From: Bradyrhizobium sp. dw_411
Lineage (GTDB): Bacteria > Pseudomonadota > Alphaproteobacteria > Rhizobiales > Xanthobacteraceae
DNA: 64,000 bases
Assembly: GCF_018449695.1 (NCBI RefSeq)
Contig: NZ_JAAVUY010000018.1
Span: 94,951 to 158,950, forward strand
Direction of reading: 5' to 3'
Shown here piece by piece: positions 52,490 through 60,317 of the stretch. How positions within the stretch are numbered: the first letter of the stretch is position 1; the number at the start of each line of letters is the position of its first letter. A program made the position numbers and the translations under genes. Below the pieces are notes generated by a model, which had not been told where the DNA came from, did not search any database, and saw nothing but the letters and a program-made list of their open reading frames with translations.

Positions 52490-53031
52490 ACCGTCCCTGG
52501 ATGCCGCTCTATGTCGGCGATTATCTCGGCGACACCGGCCACCTCACCACCACGCAGCACGGCGCGTATCTGCTGCTGATGATGCATTACTGGCGCAAGG
52601 GCGAGTTGCCCGACGACGACCGGCAGCTCTCCAAGATCGCCAAGCTGCCGCTCAAAACCTGGTGCGACTACCGCGCGACCTTGCAGGATTTCTTCTACGA
52701 GGGCTGGAAGCACAAGCGCATCGACGCGGAGCTCGCCAAGATGATGCGTGTGTCTGAAAAGCGCGCGATCGCCGGGCAAAAGGGCGGACTCGGCTCGGCG
52801 CTGGCGCGCATGAAGCTGGAGAATGCTTCGCGTTCTCGCCCCGCGCCGCCGCGGGCAATTGCTGTGCAACCGTCAACCGAGGCCACGGCCGGCGCCGACC
52901 ACTCACACTCAGACTCACATCAGAGTCTTTCTACGGATGAGAGTCCGGGCGAAACGCGAGGACGCGCGGCGAAGCCTGAGATCGCCGTCAGTCCGGAGTT
53001 GGCGGCCTATGTGGCCAAGAGAACGACGTAA
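52486..53031 (+). CDS. DUF1376 domain protein (phage replication-associated type)
   Basis: A 181-residue protein with the DUF1376 N-terminus PWMPLYVGDYLGDTGHLTTT followed by GAYLLLMMHYWRKGELPDDD and RQLSKIAKLP (winged-helix-like, residues 4-62). The second half is low-complexity with a His/Ser/Asp-rich stretch (ADHSHSDSHQSLSTDESPGE). DUF1376 proteins are common in prophages next to replication initiator genes. Coupled to the small gene upstream. No adjacent replicase is seen, so the module looks incomplete. Confidence 0.85.
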   Translation: MNRPWMPLYVGDYLGDTGHLTTTQHGAYLLLMMHYWRKGELPDDDRQLSKIAKLPLKTWCDYRATLQDFFYEGWKHKRIDAELAKMMRVSEKRAIAGQKGGLGSALARMKLENASRSRPAPPRAIAVQPSTEATAGADHSHSDSHQSLSTDESPGETRGRAAKPEIAVSPELAAYVAKRTT

Positions 53032-53090
53032 CCGGCGAACGCATTCCATCATCCATTCTTGATTCAAACTTGCAAAGGGAGACATCCGAG

Positions 53091-53672
53091 ATGGCACGGG
53101 CCAAACGCAGCAAGGCGCGCACCAAAACAAAAGTCCATGACCGGCGATCGCAGGATCTGCCGCGCAACGCCGAAGTCGCGGCGGTCGAGGTCGACGATCC
53201 CCTTGCACTGGAGCCGGGCGAGAAGATCATCACGCTGCGTTCGATCCGCAACGATCCGCTCGGGCGGATGCACAGCCATCGCCATCTCGACGAGGCGCAG
53301 TACCAGAGCGGGCGGGCGTTCCAGGACGATTGGGAGAAGGCCGAGCGCGGCCCGCAGGCGGTCGACCCGACCCGGGAATATGTCGATGGCGGCGGGATGC
53401 GCGAACCGATCACCGAACGCCAGCGCAAGGCGGTGCTGCGGCTCAACCGGGCGGAGCGCGAACTCGGCGCCGACGGCTCCGCACTGGTGCATGAGGTGCT
53501 GGTGCTGGGCCTGACCATGGAGCAGGTCGGCCAGCGCCGCGGCCTGCGCGGGCAGCGCTGGATCGACTATTTCGCGCGGCGTTTCAAGGAGTGCCTGGAC
53601 CGGCTGGCGCTATTGTACGGCTTCGCGACGGAGCGGGCGCCGGCCCAAAGACGGCCATCGGTGCCGTGTTGA
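53091..53672 (+). CDS. Hypothetical protein of the phage-like segment with C-terminal HTH-like region
   Basis: A 193-residue protein. The N-terminus is very basic (ARAKRSKARTKTKVHDRR). The C-terminal region ITERQRKAVLRLNRAERELG and LGLTMEQVGQRRGLRGQRWIDYFARRF looks like a sigma-factor-type HTH and resembles DUF6456-type tails; this is a weak similarity. ATG 53091 follows AAGGGAGA; seven codons upstream in frame have no support. It lies 59 bases after the DUF1376 gene, on the same strand, and is probably the last gene of the segment. Confidence 0.65.
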   Translation: MARAKRSKARTKTKVHDRRSQDLPRNAEVAAVEVDDPLALEPGEKIITLRSIRNDPLGRMHSHRHLDEAQYQSGRAFQDDWEKAERGPQAVDPTREYVDGGGMREPITERQRKAVLRLNRAERELGADGSALVHEVLVLGLTMEQVGQRRGLRGQRWIDYFARRFKECLDRLALLYGFATERAPAQRRPSVPC

Positions 53673-54126
53673 ATCAGAAACGGGCTCCAGTCTTTTGTTT
53701 TGACGCGTTTTCTACGCAGATAAGTCTACGCAATCTGCGTAAACTTGATTGCTGTGCGAACCGGTATCCACGGAGCCTGTCATCGGGTGCGCGTTCGCGC
53801 GACCCGCTGGCTCGAAAACGCTCCCGCCGGGCGGCGAGAGGTAATATGGTATCTGTCACAAAACCGAAAATTTGTGTGCGGACCAATGAACCTTTCAGAC
53901 CCCAGGTGGACGAATGGATACTGGGGCATTGCAATTTCTCAGGTCTAGTGCAGCGCCGCTCTAGCGATCATACTCCGCTAGAGCGGCGTTGTGCATTTCG
54001 GGTGTCTTCCGGACGCGGACCTGCTCGGTTTTATGCCGGGTAATTTCTTGTCGGCCGCTGTCTTCCGCCGCCGTCTTGTCCTTTGCTAATGTCGCGCGCG
54101 TGGCATCGCGAAGGGGAGGCGCGGAG
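53673..54126. other. Intergenic region after the phage-like segment
   Basis: 454 bases without a supported gene. Contents: the palindrome at 53713-53745 and a hairpin at 53950-53992 with 12 perfect pairs (CGCCGCTCTAGC/GCTAGAGCGGCG) extended by weaker pairs. The hairpin has no T-run and so is not a classical terminator. Open frames here have no recognisable features. Confidence 0.55.
53713..53745. promoter_or_regulatory. Strong palindrome, possible operator or recombination site
   Basis: AGTCTACGCAATCTGCGTAAACT (53723-53745, shown in part: AGT-c-TACGCA-atc-TGCGTA-a-ACT) is a near-perfect 23-bp palindrome. A third half-site TACGCAGAT begins at 53713 and pairs exactly with ATCTGCGTA at 53733-53741. 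It lies just after the last phage-like gene. Confidence 0.5.
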
Positions 54127-54273
54127 ATGAAGCAGCGGCTGTGGTTTAGCCTCGCGCTGATCGCGGTGCTGTTTTGCTTCTGGCTGGTCCTGACCAAGCC
54201 GATGTGCCGCGACGGCTTCGCTGCCTCGCTCGGAACCCGCTCCGGATGGAGCTGCGTCGCCGACGGGAACTGA
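54127..54273 (+). CDS. Small single-pass membrane protein
   Basis: A 48-residue protein: KQR, then a hydrophobic segment LWFSLALIAVLFCFWLVLT (residues 5-23), then a short exported tail with two cysteines (KPMCRDGF...WSCVADGN) that could form a disulfide. GGAGGCG-like sequence precedes ATG 54127. Similar small proteins are frequent in Bradyrhizobium-type genomes. Function unknown. Confidence 0.65.
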   Translation: MKQRLWFSLALIAVLFCFWLVLTKPMCRDGFAASLGTRSGWSCVADGN

Positions 54274-54398
54274 GCCCGAAAAAGCGCGCGTAATTCTAGG
54301 GGAACAAAATCCCCCGCCACGATTGTTTCCCGGCATCGTCCTGAAAATGCGCCAAGCTTTGACGTTTTCGGCCACAATCCGGATCGACCATCCGTCAC

Positions 54399-54509
54399 AT
54401 GAAAACGTTGGCCGTGATTTCGATTCTCGCGCTGCTCACGATCTCGGGGGCTGTGGTGTCAGATCTGATTCTGACCGGCGATCAGCAGGCGATGCGCAGG
54501 ACCAATTAA
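54399..54509 (+). CDS. Very small secreted or membrane peptide (36 residues)
   Basis: KTLAVISILALLTISGAVVSD reads as a typical signal or anchor, followed by a short polar tail LILTGDQQAMRRTN. The frame is intact with TAA at 54507. The ribosome-binding site is not clear. Its place between two other small hydrophobic-start proteins supports it, but a chance ORF cannot be excluded. Confidence 0.45.
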   Translation: MKTLAVISILALLTISGAVVSDLILTGDQQAMRRTN

Positions 54510-54542
54510 GAGCATTTTTTTGACAGGCTTTGGGGGACAATC

Positions 54543-54671
54543 ATGCTTTCGGTGGATCAATTTCTGAGACTGATCAGTGTGCCGGCCGTCGTTGCGGCAT
54601 TTTTGATTGCGTCGCAGGTTTCAGGGGCGGGGATTTTCCATCTTCCGTCGGCACAGTTCGCCAGCGAATAG
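54543..54671 (+). CDS. Very small hydrophobic protein (42 residues)
   Basis: Begins LSVDQFLRLISVPAVVAAFLIASQV, one hydrophobic helix, then a short tail FHLPSAQFASE. GGGGGA at about 54532-54537 is placed correctly for ATG 54543. It follows the 36-residue frame by 33 bases. No known domain. Confidence 0.5.
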   Translation: MLSVDQFLRLISVPAVVAAFLIASQVSGAGIFHLPSAQFASE

Positions 54672-55200
54672 GCTGATAATAAGCCGTAAAATTCCGGTCT
54701 GATGTTTTGGCGCGCGTTGCCGCCCGCAGAAATGCGCCCGGCCCAAAATGGCGCCCGTTCACATCGCCTTTAAAGAGCTTTCGCCGCAATCGCAGGCCAC
54801 GCAGAGCGTGGGGAAACCCCGATCTTTGGAACCGGCGGCCGGGACGAATGGAACCCGATGGAACCGAGTTTCCAAATATGGTTTCGCGCCGGTTTATTTT
54901 TTTCGCCAGAGTTGAGCTTGTTTTTGCAGTGCACACGCCGGTGAATTGAACGGATAATCGAGATCGGTCGACAGCGGCGCTTTGATCCGACTGCATTTTT
55001 TCCAAATCGAGCCCCATCGGCAAGCCGGATCATGACGCCGGCATGACAAAGTGTGCCGGGTTCCGGAAATGGAACAGCTCAGTTGTGCATAAAACTGGGC
55101 GCAACCTGTTTACTCAACCTTAGATCGGCGACCGTATTTCTACGGCGCTTGATGCCTTCGACACGATTCACGATCAACACGGTCCCAACAGGAGGTCGAT
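54672..55200. other. Long leader/intergenic region before the Flp pilin gene
   Basis: 529 bases. Open frames (such as 54707-54949 plus) are Arg/Pro-rich and look non-coding. An AT-rich stretch near 54890-54915 and another at 54995-55005 may hold promoter elements for the pilin gene. I see no dispersed repeat here. Confidence 0.5.
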
Positions 55201-55365
55201 TTGCGGCGTTGCTTTTTGAAGTTTTTGTCCGATCAATCGGGTGCAACCGCGATTGAATACGGTCTGATCGCGGCGGGTATCTCGCTCGCGATTATCGCGG
55301 CGGTGAATGGTCTCGGCACCACCCTCAACGCCAATTTCAGCACGATCAACAGCTCGTTGAAGTAG
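55201..55365 (+). CDS. Flp/Fap-family type IVb pilin
   Basis: A 54-residue pilin precursor, too short for most gene tracks. RCFLKFLSDQSGATAIEYGLIA shows the G/A-x4-E-Y prepilin motif (GATAIEYGL), then a hydrophobic helix and a C-terminal tail LNANFSTINSSLK. Flp pilins build Tad pili for adhesion after cleavage by CpaA/TadV. The start is TTG at 55201, with a strong AGGAGGT site ending 4-5 bases before; no ATG is in frame. No tad/cpa genes are in the window. A strong terminator follows at 55441. Confidence 0.88.
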   Translation: MRRCFLKFLSDQSGATAIEYGLIAAGISLAIIAAVNGLGTTLNANFSTINSSLK

Positions 55366-55440
55366 TTTCCTGTTCCCTTCTCAGGGGAGAACTTGTCAGG
55401 GAAAACCTTCTCAGGGAAAAACCTGGAAGACATGTGGTCC

Positions 55441-55478
55441 TGCCCCGCCGGATTCGACTCCGGCGGGGCATTTTTTTT
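55441..55478 (+). terminator. Rho-independent terminator after the pilin gene
   Basis: Perfect 11-bp GC-rich stem TGCCCCGCCGG/CCGGCGGGGCA with an 8-base loop and eight T residues. Between it and the pilin stop are short direct repeats of the form TCTCAGGGRARAAC. Confidence 0.95.
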
Positions 55479-55536
55479 CGCGCTGATCGCGCATGACGAC
55501 TGAAGTAATGGCGGCCTTATCGAGGCTCTTCCAACC

Positions 55537-55902
55537 TCACTGATGCGGCACGATCGCGTACGTCGTGCTGTAGGGCTCGACCCGCAGCGAGGAATTGGCG
55601 ATCAGGCCGATCCTGGCGGTCGGGGATTCCTGCAATTCGCCATTGGCGCCGCGGTGCACGTTGTACTGCCACACCGCCATGTCGCCCTTTTGCGCCAGCG
55701 CATGCGCCACCGCGGCGGCATCGGTGCCGCCGAGTGCCTTGAGCTCGTCGGTGGTCAGCCCGATGATGATTTCATCCTTCGATGTGACGACCTTGAACAA
55801 GGCGGTCTTGGTCTCCTGCGCCTGCGCGTTTGAAACCTGCATGGAGGCGACCAGGAGGGCCGCCAGGGAGCCCCATTTGAGCATATCGCGCCGAGCGAGC
55901 AT
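55537..55902 (-). CDS. Exported hypothetical protein
   Basis: A 121-residue protein with signal ARRDMLKWGSLAALLVASMQVSNAQAQ (residues 3-29, Tat-like twin Arg but weak consensus). The mature part TKTALFKVVTSKDEIIIGLT...AQKGDMAVWQYNVHRGANGELQESP contains alternating strands and has no domain I recognise. ATG 55902 is chosen because the longer frame (to 56013) puts a Pro/Arg-rich stretch before the signal. It converges on the pilin terminator. Confidence 0.7.
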   Translation of the reverse strand: MLARRDMLKWGSLAALLVASMQVSNAQAQETKTALFKVVTSKDEIIIGLTTDELKALGGTDAAAVAHALAQKGDMAVWQYNVHRGANGELQESPTARIGLIANSSLRVEPYSTTYAIVPHQ

Positions 55903-56171
55903 GTTGCTGTCCTTCGATGTTGGGTGGCGCGGGTCAGGGCTCTGACGCTGTCGGCGCCGGTGAAATGGTAAGGCGGGTCTTGTATGACGGGTCGTACGCT
56001 GCATGGGTCGCACCGGGGAAGTTCCGGGTTCACGCGGGTTTGCAATGCAATCGATCCGCCGGCGACGTACAACCCGCCCGTCTGGGGGTGAGGGGCAACG
56101 GGGGCTGCAAAGCGTCTCTTTGAACCAGTCGCGATGTTTTGCGACTTAAACCCGGGACAACAGGGGCAGTA

Positions 56172-56321
56172 ATGGCGCAGGTTTGGCAGTGGATGGGCGT
56201 TGGGTTGGGTCTCGGCGTCGTCGCGCTTGGATTAACCGTTTTCTTTCGCGGTCTCTCGCTACCGCCTAATGCGCCCGAGCATCGCTCGCAGGGCGTCAAG
56301 GGCGAGGACTGGCGTACCTGA
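56172..56321 (+). CDS. Small single-pass membrane protein
   Basis: A 49-residue protein with one hydrophobic helix VWQWMGVGLGLGVVALGLTVFF and a polar C-terminal tail LPPNAPEHRSQGVKGEDWRT. The ribosome-binding site (GGGGCAG) is moderate. No domain is known. It lies between the exported hypothetical gene and a repeat pair. Confidence 0.5.
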   Translation: MAQVWQWMGVGLGLGVVALGLTVFFRGLSLPPNAPEHRSQGVKGEDWRT

Positions 56322-56353
56322 TTAGGGGTGTTGATCTACCGTCGTTCCCTTCT

Positions 56354-56477
56354 TCATGGTTCGAGACGCGCGTAAACGCGCTCCTCACCATGAGGGTCTG
56401 AAATCCTGGCTCAAACCTGATCTTGGCTCGATCCTCATCCTGAGGAGCATCGCGACGCGATGCGTCTCGAAGGATGG
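56354..56477. repeat. Pair of palindromic repeat modules
   Basis: 56354-56396 (TCATGGTTCGAGACG...CTCCTCACCATGAGGG) and 56433-56477 (CCTCATCCTGAGGAG...CGTCTCGAAGGATGG). Same modules as at 18.6 and 30.6 kb. Confidence 0.8.
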
Positions 56478-56510
56478 CGGCATTCGACGCTTTCGCCACG
56501 CTCTCGCCGC

Positions 56511-57611
56511 TCAGCGCGCCCGTTTCTTCGGGCGCCGGCTTCCGGCAACGGCGCGCTTCGATTTGCGGACCGCGCGGGGCCGGCTGACAACCCCTCGCGG
56601 GCTTCCGGCAGGTAATTCCTTCGGCCGCATACCGCCTCGCCACTGCGTGATGCTGCAGCCGAAGCGGGCGCGGAACCAGCGCGCCATCGCGCTTTGCGCC
56701 GAGAAACCCAGGAGTTCGGCGATGCCCGCCAGCGGCCGGTTGGAGTCCCCGATCAGCCGCTCGATCAGGTTGGCGCGCTGGGTGTCGAGGATTTCGGTAA
56801 AGGTGGTGCCGCGCTCCAGCAGATGACGATGGATGGTGCGCCGGTCGACGCCGAAATGTTCGGCGACCCGCTCGATCGTGCAATGGCCTTCCGGTAACAG
56901 CGTGCGCACGAGCTCGCTGACCTTGTCGTCCCAGTGTTCAAGCCGTTGCTCGATCGCCTCCACCCTGGCTTCCACATAGCGGGCGATCATCGGATTAGCG
57001 TGCGGGATCGTGTGATCCATATCGGCGGCGGCGCAGACGATCGCATCGAAATCCGAATCGAAGATAACGTCGCACCCGAAGCCGGTTCGGTAGAAGCTGC
57101 GATCGTCCGGCCCGGCATGGGCGAAGTGAACTTCGAGCGCCCGCCAGTCGCGGCCGAACAGCGACCTGACGATGCAGTAGACCAGTCCCAGCGCCCATTC
57201 GGTCGATTGCCGCGGCGGACGCCGGCCGCGCAAAACCGGGTAAAGGATGACCAGATCGTCCTTATGCTCGATGGTCAGGCGCATCGCTTCATTGTGAATA
57301 TGGATGTAGCGCGCCAATGCCTCCAGCCCGGCACCGACCGTCGCCTGTTCGCGCACGACCAGCGCGACCGGCCCGAGGTTGGCCAGGCCGCCCTGTGCCG
57401 CCATGCGCAGGCCAAACTCCGCGACGCCGGATTCGGCTGCGGATATCTCCATCAGGCGGCGGACGCCGCTGACGGGAATTCGCAGGTCTTGTTGTTCGAG
57501 GCTCTCGCGCGGCAGCCGTGCTTTTCGCAGCATCGCCAGTGGGTCGAGCCCGACCGAACGGGCGACCTCGGCATAATGCGTCAGGCAGGCGCTGCGGATC
57601 AGATCAGCCAT
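56511..57611 (-). CDS. AraC-family transcriptional regulator
   Basis: A 366-residue regulator of the OruR/ArgR-like layout: N-terminal arabinose_bd-type domain (residues 20-210, with RIPVSGVRRLMEISAAESG and FGLRMAAQGGLANLG) and a C-terminal AraC HTH pair. In the HTH, TIERVAEHFGVDRRTIHRHL and IAELLGFSAQSAMARWFRARFG are the two recognition elements. A basic tail of about 40 residues (PRAVRKSKRAVAGSRRPKKR) follows. No obvious target operon is adjacent. Inducer unknown. Confidence 0.9.
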   Translation of the reverse strand: MADLIRSACLTHYAEVARSVGLDPLAMLRKARLPRESLEQQDLRIPVSGVRRLMEISAAESGVAEFGLRMAAQGGLANLGPVALVVREQATVGAGLEALARYIHIHNEAMRLTIEHKDDLVILYPVLRGRRPPRQSTEWALGLVYCIVRSLFGRDWRALEVHFAHAGPDDRSFYRTGFGCDVIFDSDFDAIVCAAADMDHTIPHANPMIARYVEARVEAIEQRLEHWDDKVSELVRTLLPEGHCTIERVAEHFGVDRRTIHRHLLERGTTFTEILDTQRANLIERLIGDSNRPLAGIAELLGFSAQSAMARWFRARFGCSITQWRGGMRPKELPAGSPRGVVSRPRAVRKSKRAVAGSRRPKKRAR

Positions 57612-57859
57612 GCGTCAAAATCTAATCCAATGTCCCGAAAAGTAAAACAATTGTCTCAATCCGTAAAACCACGGGCGTAGTTTTGCTGTACTGCAGCATC
57701 AGGCCAATAAGCGCCGCCCATTGCTGGGGCGCATGGCCTTTATCAAAGCTGTGCCCGTGAGGCCGGTTCATTTCGGTGAACCGGCGCTTTTCGTCTTTTG
57801 AATTCTTCCCCCTCTGCACGCCCTCGCGAAGGCGTGCGGCATGCATTGGGTTTTTTACA

Positions 57860-58069
57860 ATGTCTGTTTCGAAAATTGTGTTGGACTGCTCGGTCGAATG
57901 CGCGCGCCTCGCGCGCCAGTGTAGCGACGAGAGGACCGCGTCCGCGTTGTTTGCGATGTCGGCGCGTCTGTTGTCGGCGGCTAATCGTGACGCCGAACTG
58001 CTGATGGACGAAGTGGATCAGGACGCGGGGCAGCACTCACTTCCGCTCGTGATGGCAGGCCGGACATGA
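57860..58069 (+). CDS. Small hypothetical protein coupled to a response regulator
   Basis: A 69-residue helical protein (SVSKIVLDCSVECARLARQC, then SALFAMSARLLSAANRDAEL) without known domain. ATG 57860 is favoured over the longer frame from 57776. Its stop overlaps the start of the FixJ-like gene by ATGA, so the two are probably co-translated; a role linked to that regulator is possible but unproven. Confidence 0.6.
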   Translation: MSVSKIVLDCSVECARLARQCSDERTASALFAMSARLLSAANRDAELLMDEVDQDAGQHSLPLVMAGRT

Positions 58070-58749
58070 ACTCGCAAAAAATGATGCTGGCTCAATCGAA
58101 CTTCCTCGGCGGCACCCAGGACGTGCCCCGCGACCGCGTCTCACGCGGCGAGATCTTCGTGATGGATGAAGATGTGGCGATGCGCGAAACTTTGTCGATC
58201 GCGTTGCAGGAAGAGGGCTATGACGTGGTCTGCTTCGCCGATGGCGCCGCGTTGCTGGCGCTGGCGCGCGAGCGCACGCCGGTCTGCATGTTCATCGAGG
58301 TGCGCAACCCCGATCAGGCCGGCCTCGATATTCTGAAAAAACTGCGCGCGGAAGATTATCCGGCGCCGGTCTTTATCATTTCGGGCCATGGCGATATTCC
58401 GATGGCGGTGGCTGCGATCCGCCATGGCGCGCTCGACTTCATCGAAAAGCCGTTCCGCAGCACCGACGTCGTGGCGCGGCTCAAGGCGGCGATGGGCGAG
58501 CTGTCGCGCTGGCAGCAGGCCGAGATCCGTTCGAAATCTCCCGTGCTGCAGTTTCCGGGCTGCGAACCCTTGACCCGGCGCGAGCAGCAAGTGCTGGAAC
58601 GGCTGGCGGCCGGCGTCTCCAACAAGGAAGCCGCGCGCCAGCTCGGATTAAGCGCGCGCACGGTCGAGGGTCACAGGGCCAACATCATGCGGAAAGTCGG
58701 CGTCAAGAACGCTGCCCAACTGTTTCGCCGGATTCTCGGCGAGCGCTGA
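58066..58749 (+). CDS. FixJ/NarL-type response regulator with Glu in place of the phospho-acceptor Asp
   Basis: A 227-residue regulator. The receiver (about 29-145) has acidic residues in FVMDEDVAMRETL, the switch Ser in FIISGHGDIP and Lys in FIEKPFR, but the phospho-acceptor position reads CMFIEVRNPDQAG, with Glu78 where Asp is normal. A linker leads to a LuxR HTH with LTRREQQVLERLAAGVSNKE and LSARTVEGHRANIMRKVGVK. Glutamate there often mimics phosphorylation, so the protein may be active without a kinase. No histidine kinase gene is nearby. Confidence 0.88.
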   Translation: MNSQKMMLAQSNFLGGTQDVPRDRVSRGEIFVMDEDVAMRETLSIALQEEGYDVVCFADGAALLALARERTPVCMFIEVRNPDQAGLDILKKLRAEDYPAPVFIISGHGDIPMAVAAIRHGALDFIEKPFRSTDVVARLKAAMGELSRWQQAEIRSKSPVLQFPGCEPLTRREQQVLERLAAGVSNKEAARQLGLSARTVEGHRANIMRKVGVKNAAQLFRRILGER

Positions 58750-58924
58750 AGCGCCGGCGAACGCTGACGCGCCGCGCACATCGGGTTATCCCTGCGTTTT
58801 CGCAGGAAATCGCCCCGGAACCCCCTTATGTTCATTTTTGAACATAAGCCCGGAACGAATTCGCCCATCGTCACTTACCCTCCCGGGGACTGCGCCGCAG
58901 CGATGCGGCAAGGGGGAGAGTATC

Positions 58925-59314
58925 TTGGACGATCTGGTTGTGATTTTGGTGGTCGAAGACGATCAGGCGATTCAGGGTCTGATCGAAGAAGCGCTCAGCG
59001 ATGGCGGATTTGAGATCACCATCGCCTCGTCCGGCGAGCAGGCCGTCGAACTCCTGAGCGACGCAAATCCGCAATTTCGCGCGCTCGTCACCGATATCAA
59101 TCTCGGGCGGGACCGGATGGATGGATGGGACGTGGCCCGGCAGGCCCGGGAGAGCAGGCCCGACATGCCCATCATCTATATGACCGGCGACAGCGCCGAC
59201 GAATGGGCCTCCAAGGGCGTTCCGAACAGCATCCTGCTCACCAAGCCGTTCGCGCCGGCGCAACTGGTGACGGCGGTTGCGCAGCTTCTCAATACGGGCA
59301 CGCCGACGACATAG
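58925..59314 (+). CDS. Single-domain response regulator (receiver only)
   Basis: A 129-residue CheY-like receiver: VVILVVEDDQAIQGLIEEAL (acidic pair), ALVTDINLGRDRMDGWD (phospho-acceptor Asp), IIYMTGDSADEW (Thr) and LLTKPFAPAQL (Lys), all intact. No output domain. The frame is open upstream to 58838, but the best start is TTG 58925, with AGGGGGAG at 58911-58918. It may relay phosphate in a phosphorelay; its kinase is not in the window. Confidence 0.88.
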   Translation: MDDLVVILVVEDDQAIQGLIEEALSDGGFEITIASSGEQAVELLSDANPQFRALVTDINLGRDRMDGWDVARQARESRPDMPIIYMTGDSADEWASKGVPNSILLTKPFAPAQLVTAVAQLLNTGTPTT

Positions 59315-59575
59315 GCAAAATCGCGTGCGCCCGAGCGCACGCGGCTCATCGAATTCCAATTCAGAATCATACTCAGGCTAATCCTGCAGCCGGCGTCATC
59401 CCTTTGGGCGATGCTGTGTCGGCGGTCTCGTGCGATCACGGCAGATGACTGCGGGCCGATCACCATACAGGTGACGCCGGCGATCACCATCAGGTGAGAT
59501 GTGAGGCATTTCACAGCCGTGCCGGGGCAATCGGGGCATGGAGGGGTGTCGCTACACACCCGAGGAGTTTCAACG

Positions 59576-59812
59576 ATGAAACACGCCTCCTTCCATATCG
59601 CCGAAACCGTTTCGTCCGAGACAGTCCTTCGCGCTCAAAAGACCATTCGCAGGAATTTTTTCGCCGGGATTTTCGCCGCCCTGCATCTTTCGCGGCGGGC
59701 GCAGGCACAACGCGTTCTGCGGCAATACCGGGATCTGGTTGCCGATCCCAAAGATACTGATTTGCACAATTTGAATAAAACGATTGGAGCCAATAAAAAT
59801 GCCGGTGAATGA
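59576..59812 (+). CDS. Small hypothetical protein
   Basis: A 78-residue protein, basic and helical (SETVLRAQKTIRRNFFAGIFAALHLSRRAQAQ...). GAGGAG at 59562-59567 supports ATG 59576. The middle segment FFAGIFAALHL could be amphipathic. It overlaps the next small gene by 14 bases. A pair of this kind (basic small protein plus single-pass membrane protein) suggests joint function, but nothing is known. Confidence 0.6.
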   Translation: MKHASFHIAETVSSETVLRAQKTIRRNFFAGIFAALHLSRRAQAQRVLRQYRDLVADPKDTDLHNLNKTIGANKNAGE

Positions 59813-59984
59813 ACGGTCCTTATCCCGAAAATCATCGATCAGATTACCGGTACTGAGCGAAACCGCGCTGATCGCAATCATCGCGGTGGCATTTCTGGCG
59901 CTTCATATTCTGGCGGGCGTGATCTTCCTGAAGACATCAACGGCGACGCCGCAGCAGGAAGCCGTTCCCGCGCTGTACGATTAG
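59799..59984 (+). CDS. Small single-pass membrane protein
   Basis: A 61-residue protein with a basic N-terminal tail (NERSLSRKSSIRLP), one hydrophobic helix ALIAIIAVAFLALHILAGVIF and an exported acidic tail. It overlaps the preceding gene by 14 bases. An in-frame TTG at 59784 preceded by no better site is less likely than ATG 59799. Function unknown. Confidence 0.6.
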   Translation: MPVNERSLSRKSSIRLPVLSETALIAIIAVAFLALHILAGVIFLKTSTATPQQEAVPALYD

Positions 59985-60049
59985 GGCTGTTTCCATTTTT
60001 CGTGACGGCGCTTCGCGGCATCCTCTGGATGAAGTGTGAGCCTGCTCCA

Positions 60050-60251
60050 GGTTTCGAACCATGAGGGTCTGAGATCCTTGCACGGGCCTCATCCTGAGGG
60101 GCCGCGAAGCGGCGTCTCGAAGGATGGCGATAGACTGTGGCCCGATGGTTCGAGACGGCGCAAGAGCGCCTCCTCACCATGAGGGTTCTGAGATACTTGC
60201 ACGGACCTCATCCTGAGGAACGGCCGCTTGGCCGCGTCTCGAAGGATGAGG
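60050..60251. repeat. Run of palindromic repeat modules
   Basis: At least three complete modules: 60087-60126 (CCTCATCCTGAGG...CGTCTCGAAGGATG), 60144-60186 (GATGGTTCGAGACG...CACCATGAGGG) and 60206-60251 (CCTCATCCTGAGG...CGTCTCGAAGGATGAGG), with a partial one before. They fill most of the gap before the amidohydrolase. Confidence 0.8.
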
Positions 60252-60317
60252 TCGGAGCAAGCTTCGCGGCCTCTCGGGATGCGTGACGAGAGCCACGCGG
60301 TGTGGCACCATCGCGAC

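Noticed and set aside
54707..54949. Possible 80-residue gene before the pilin
   Set aside because: Arg/Pro-rich, no clear ribosome-binding site and no similarity to known families.
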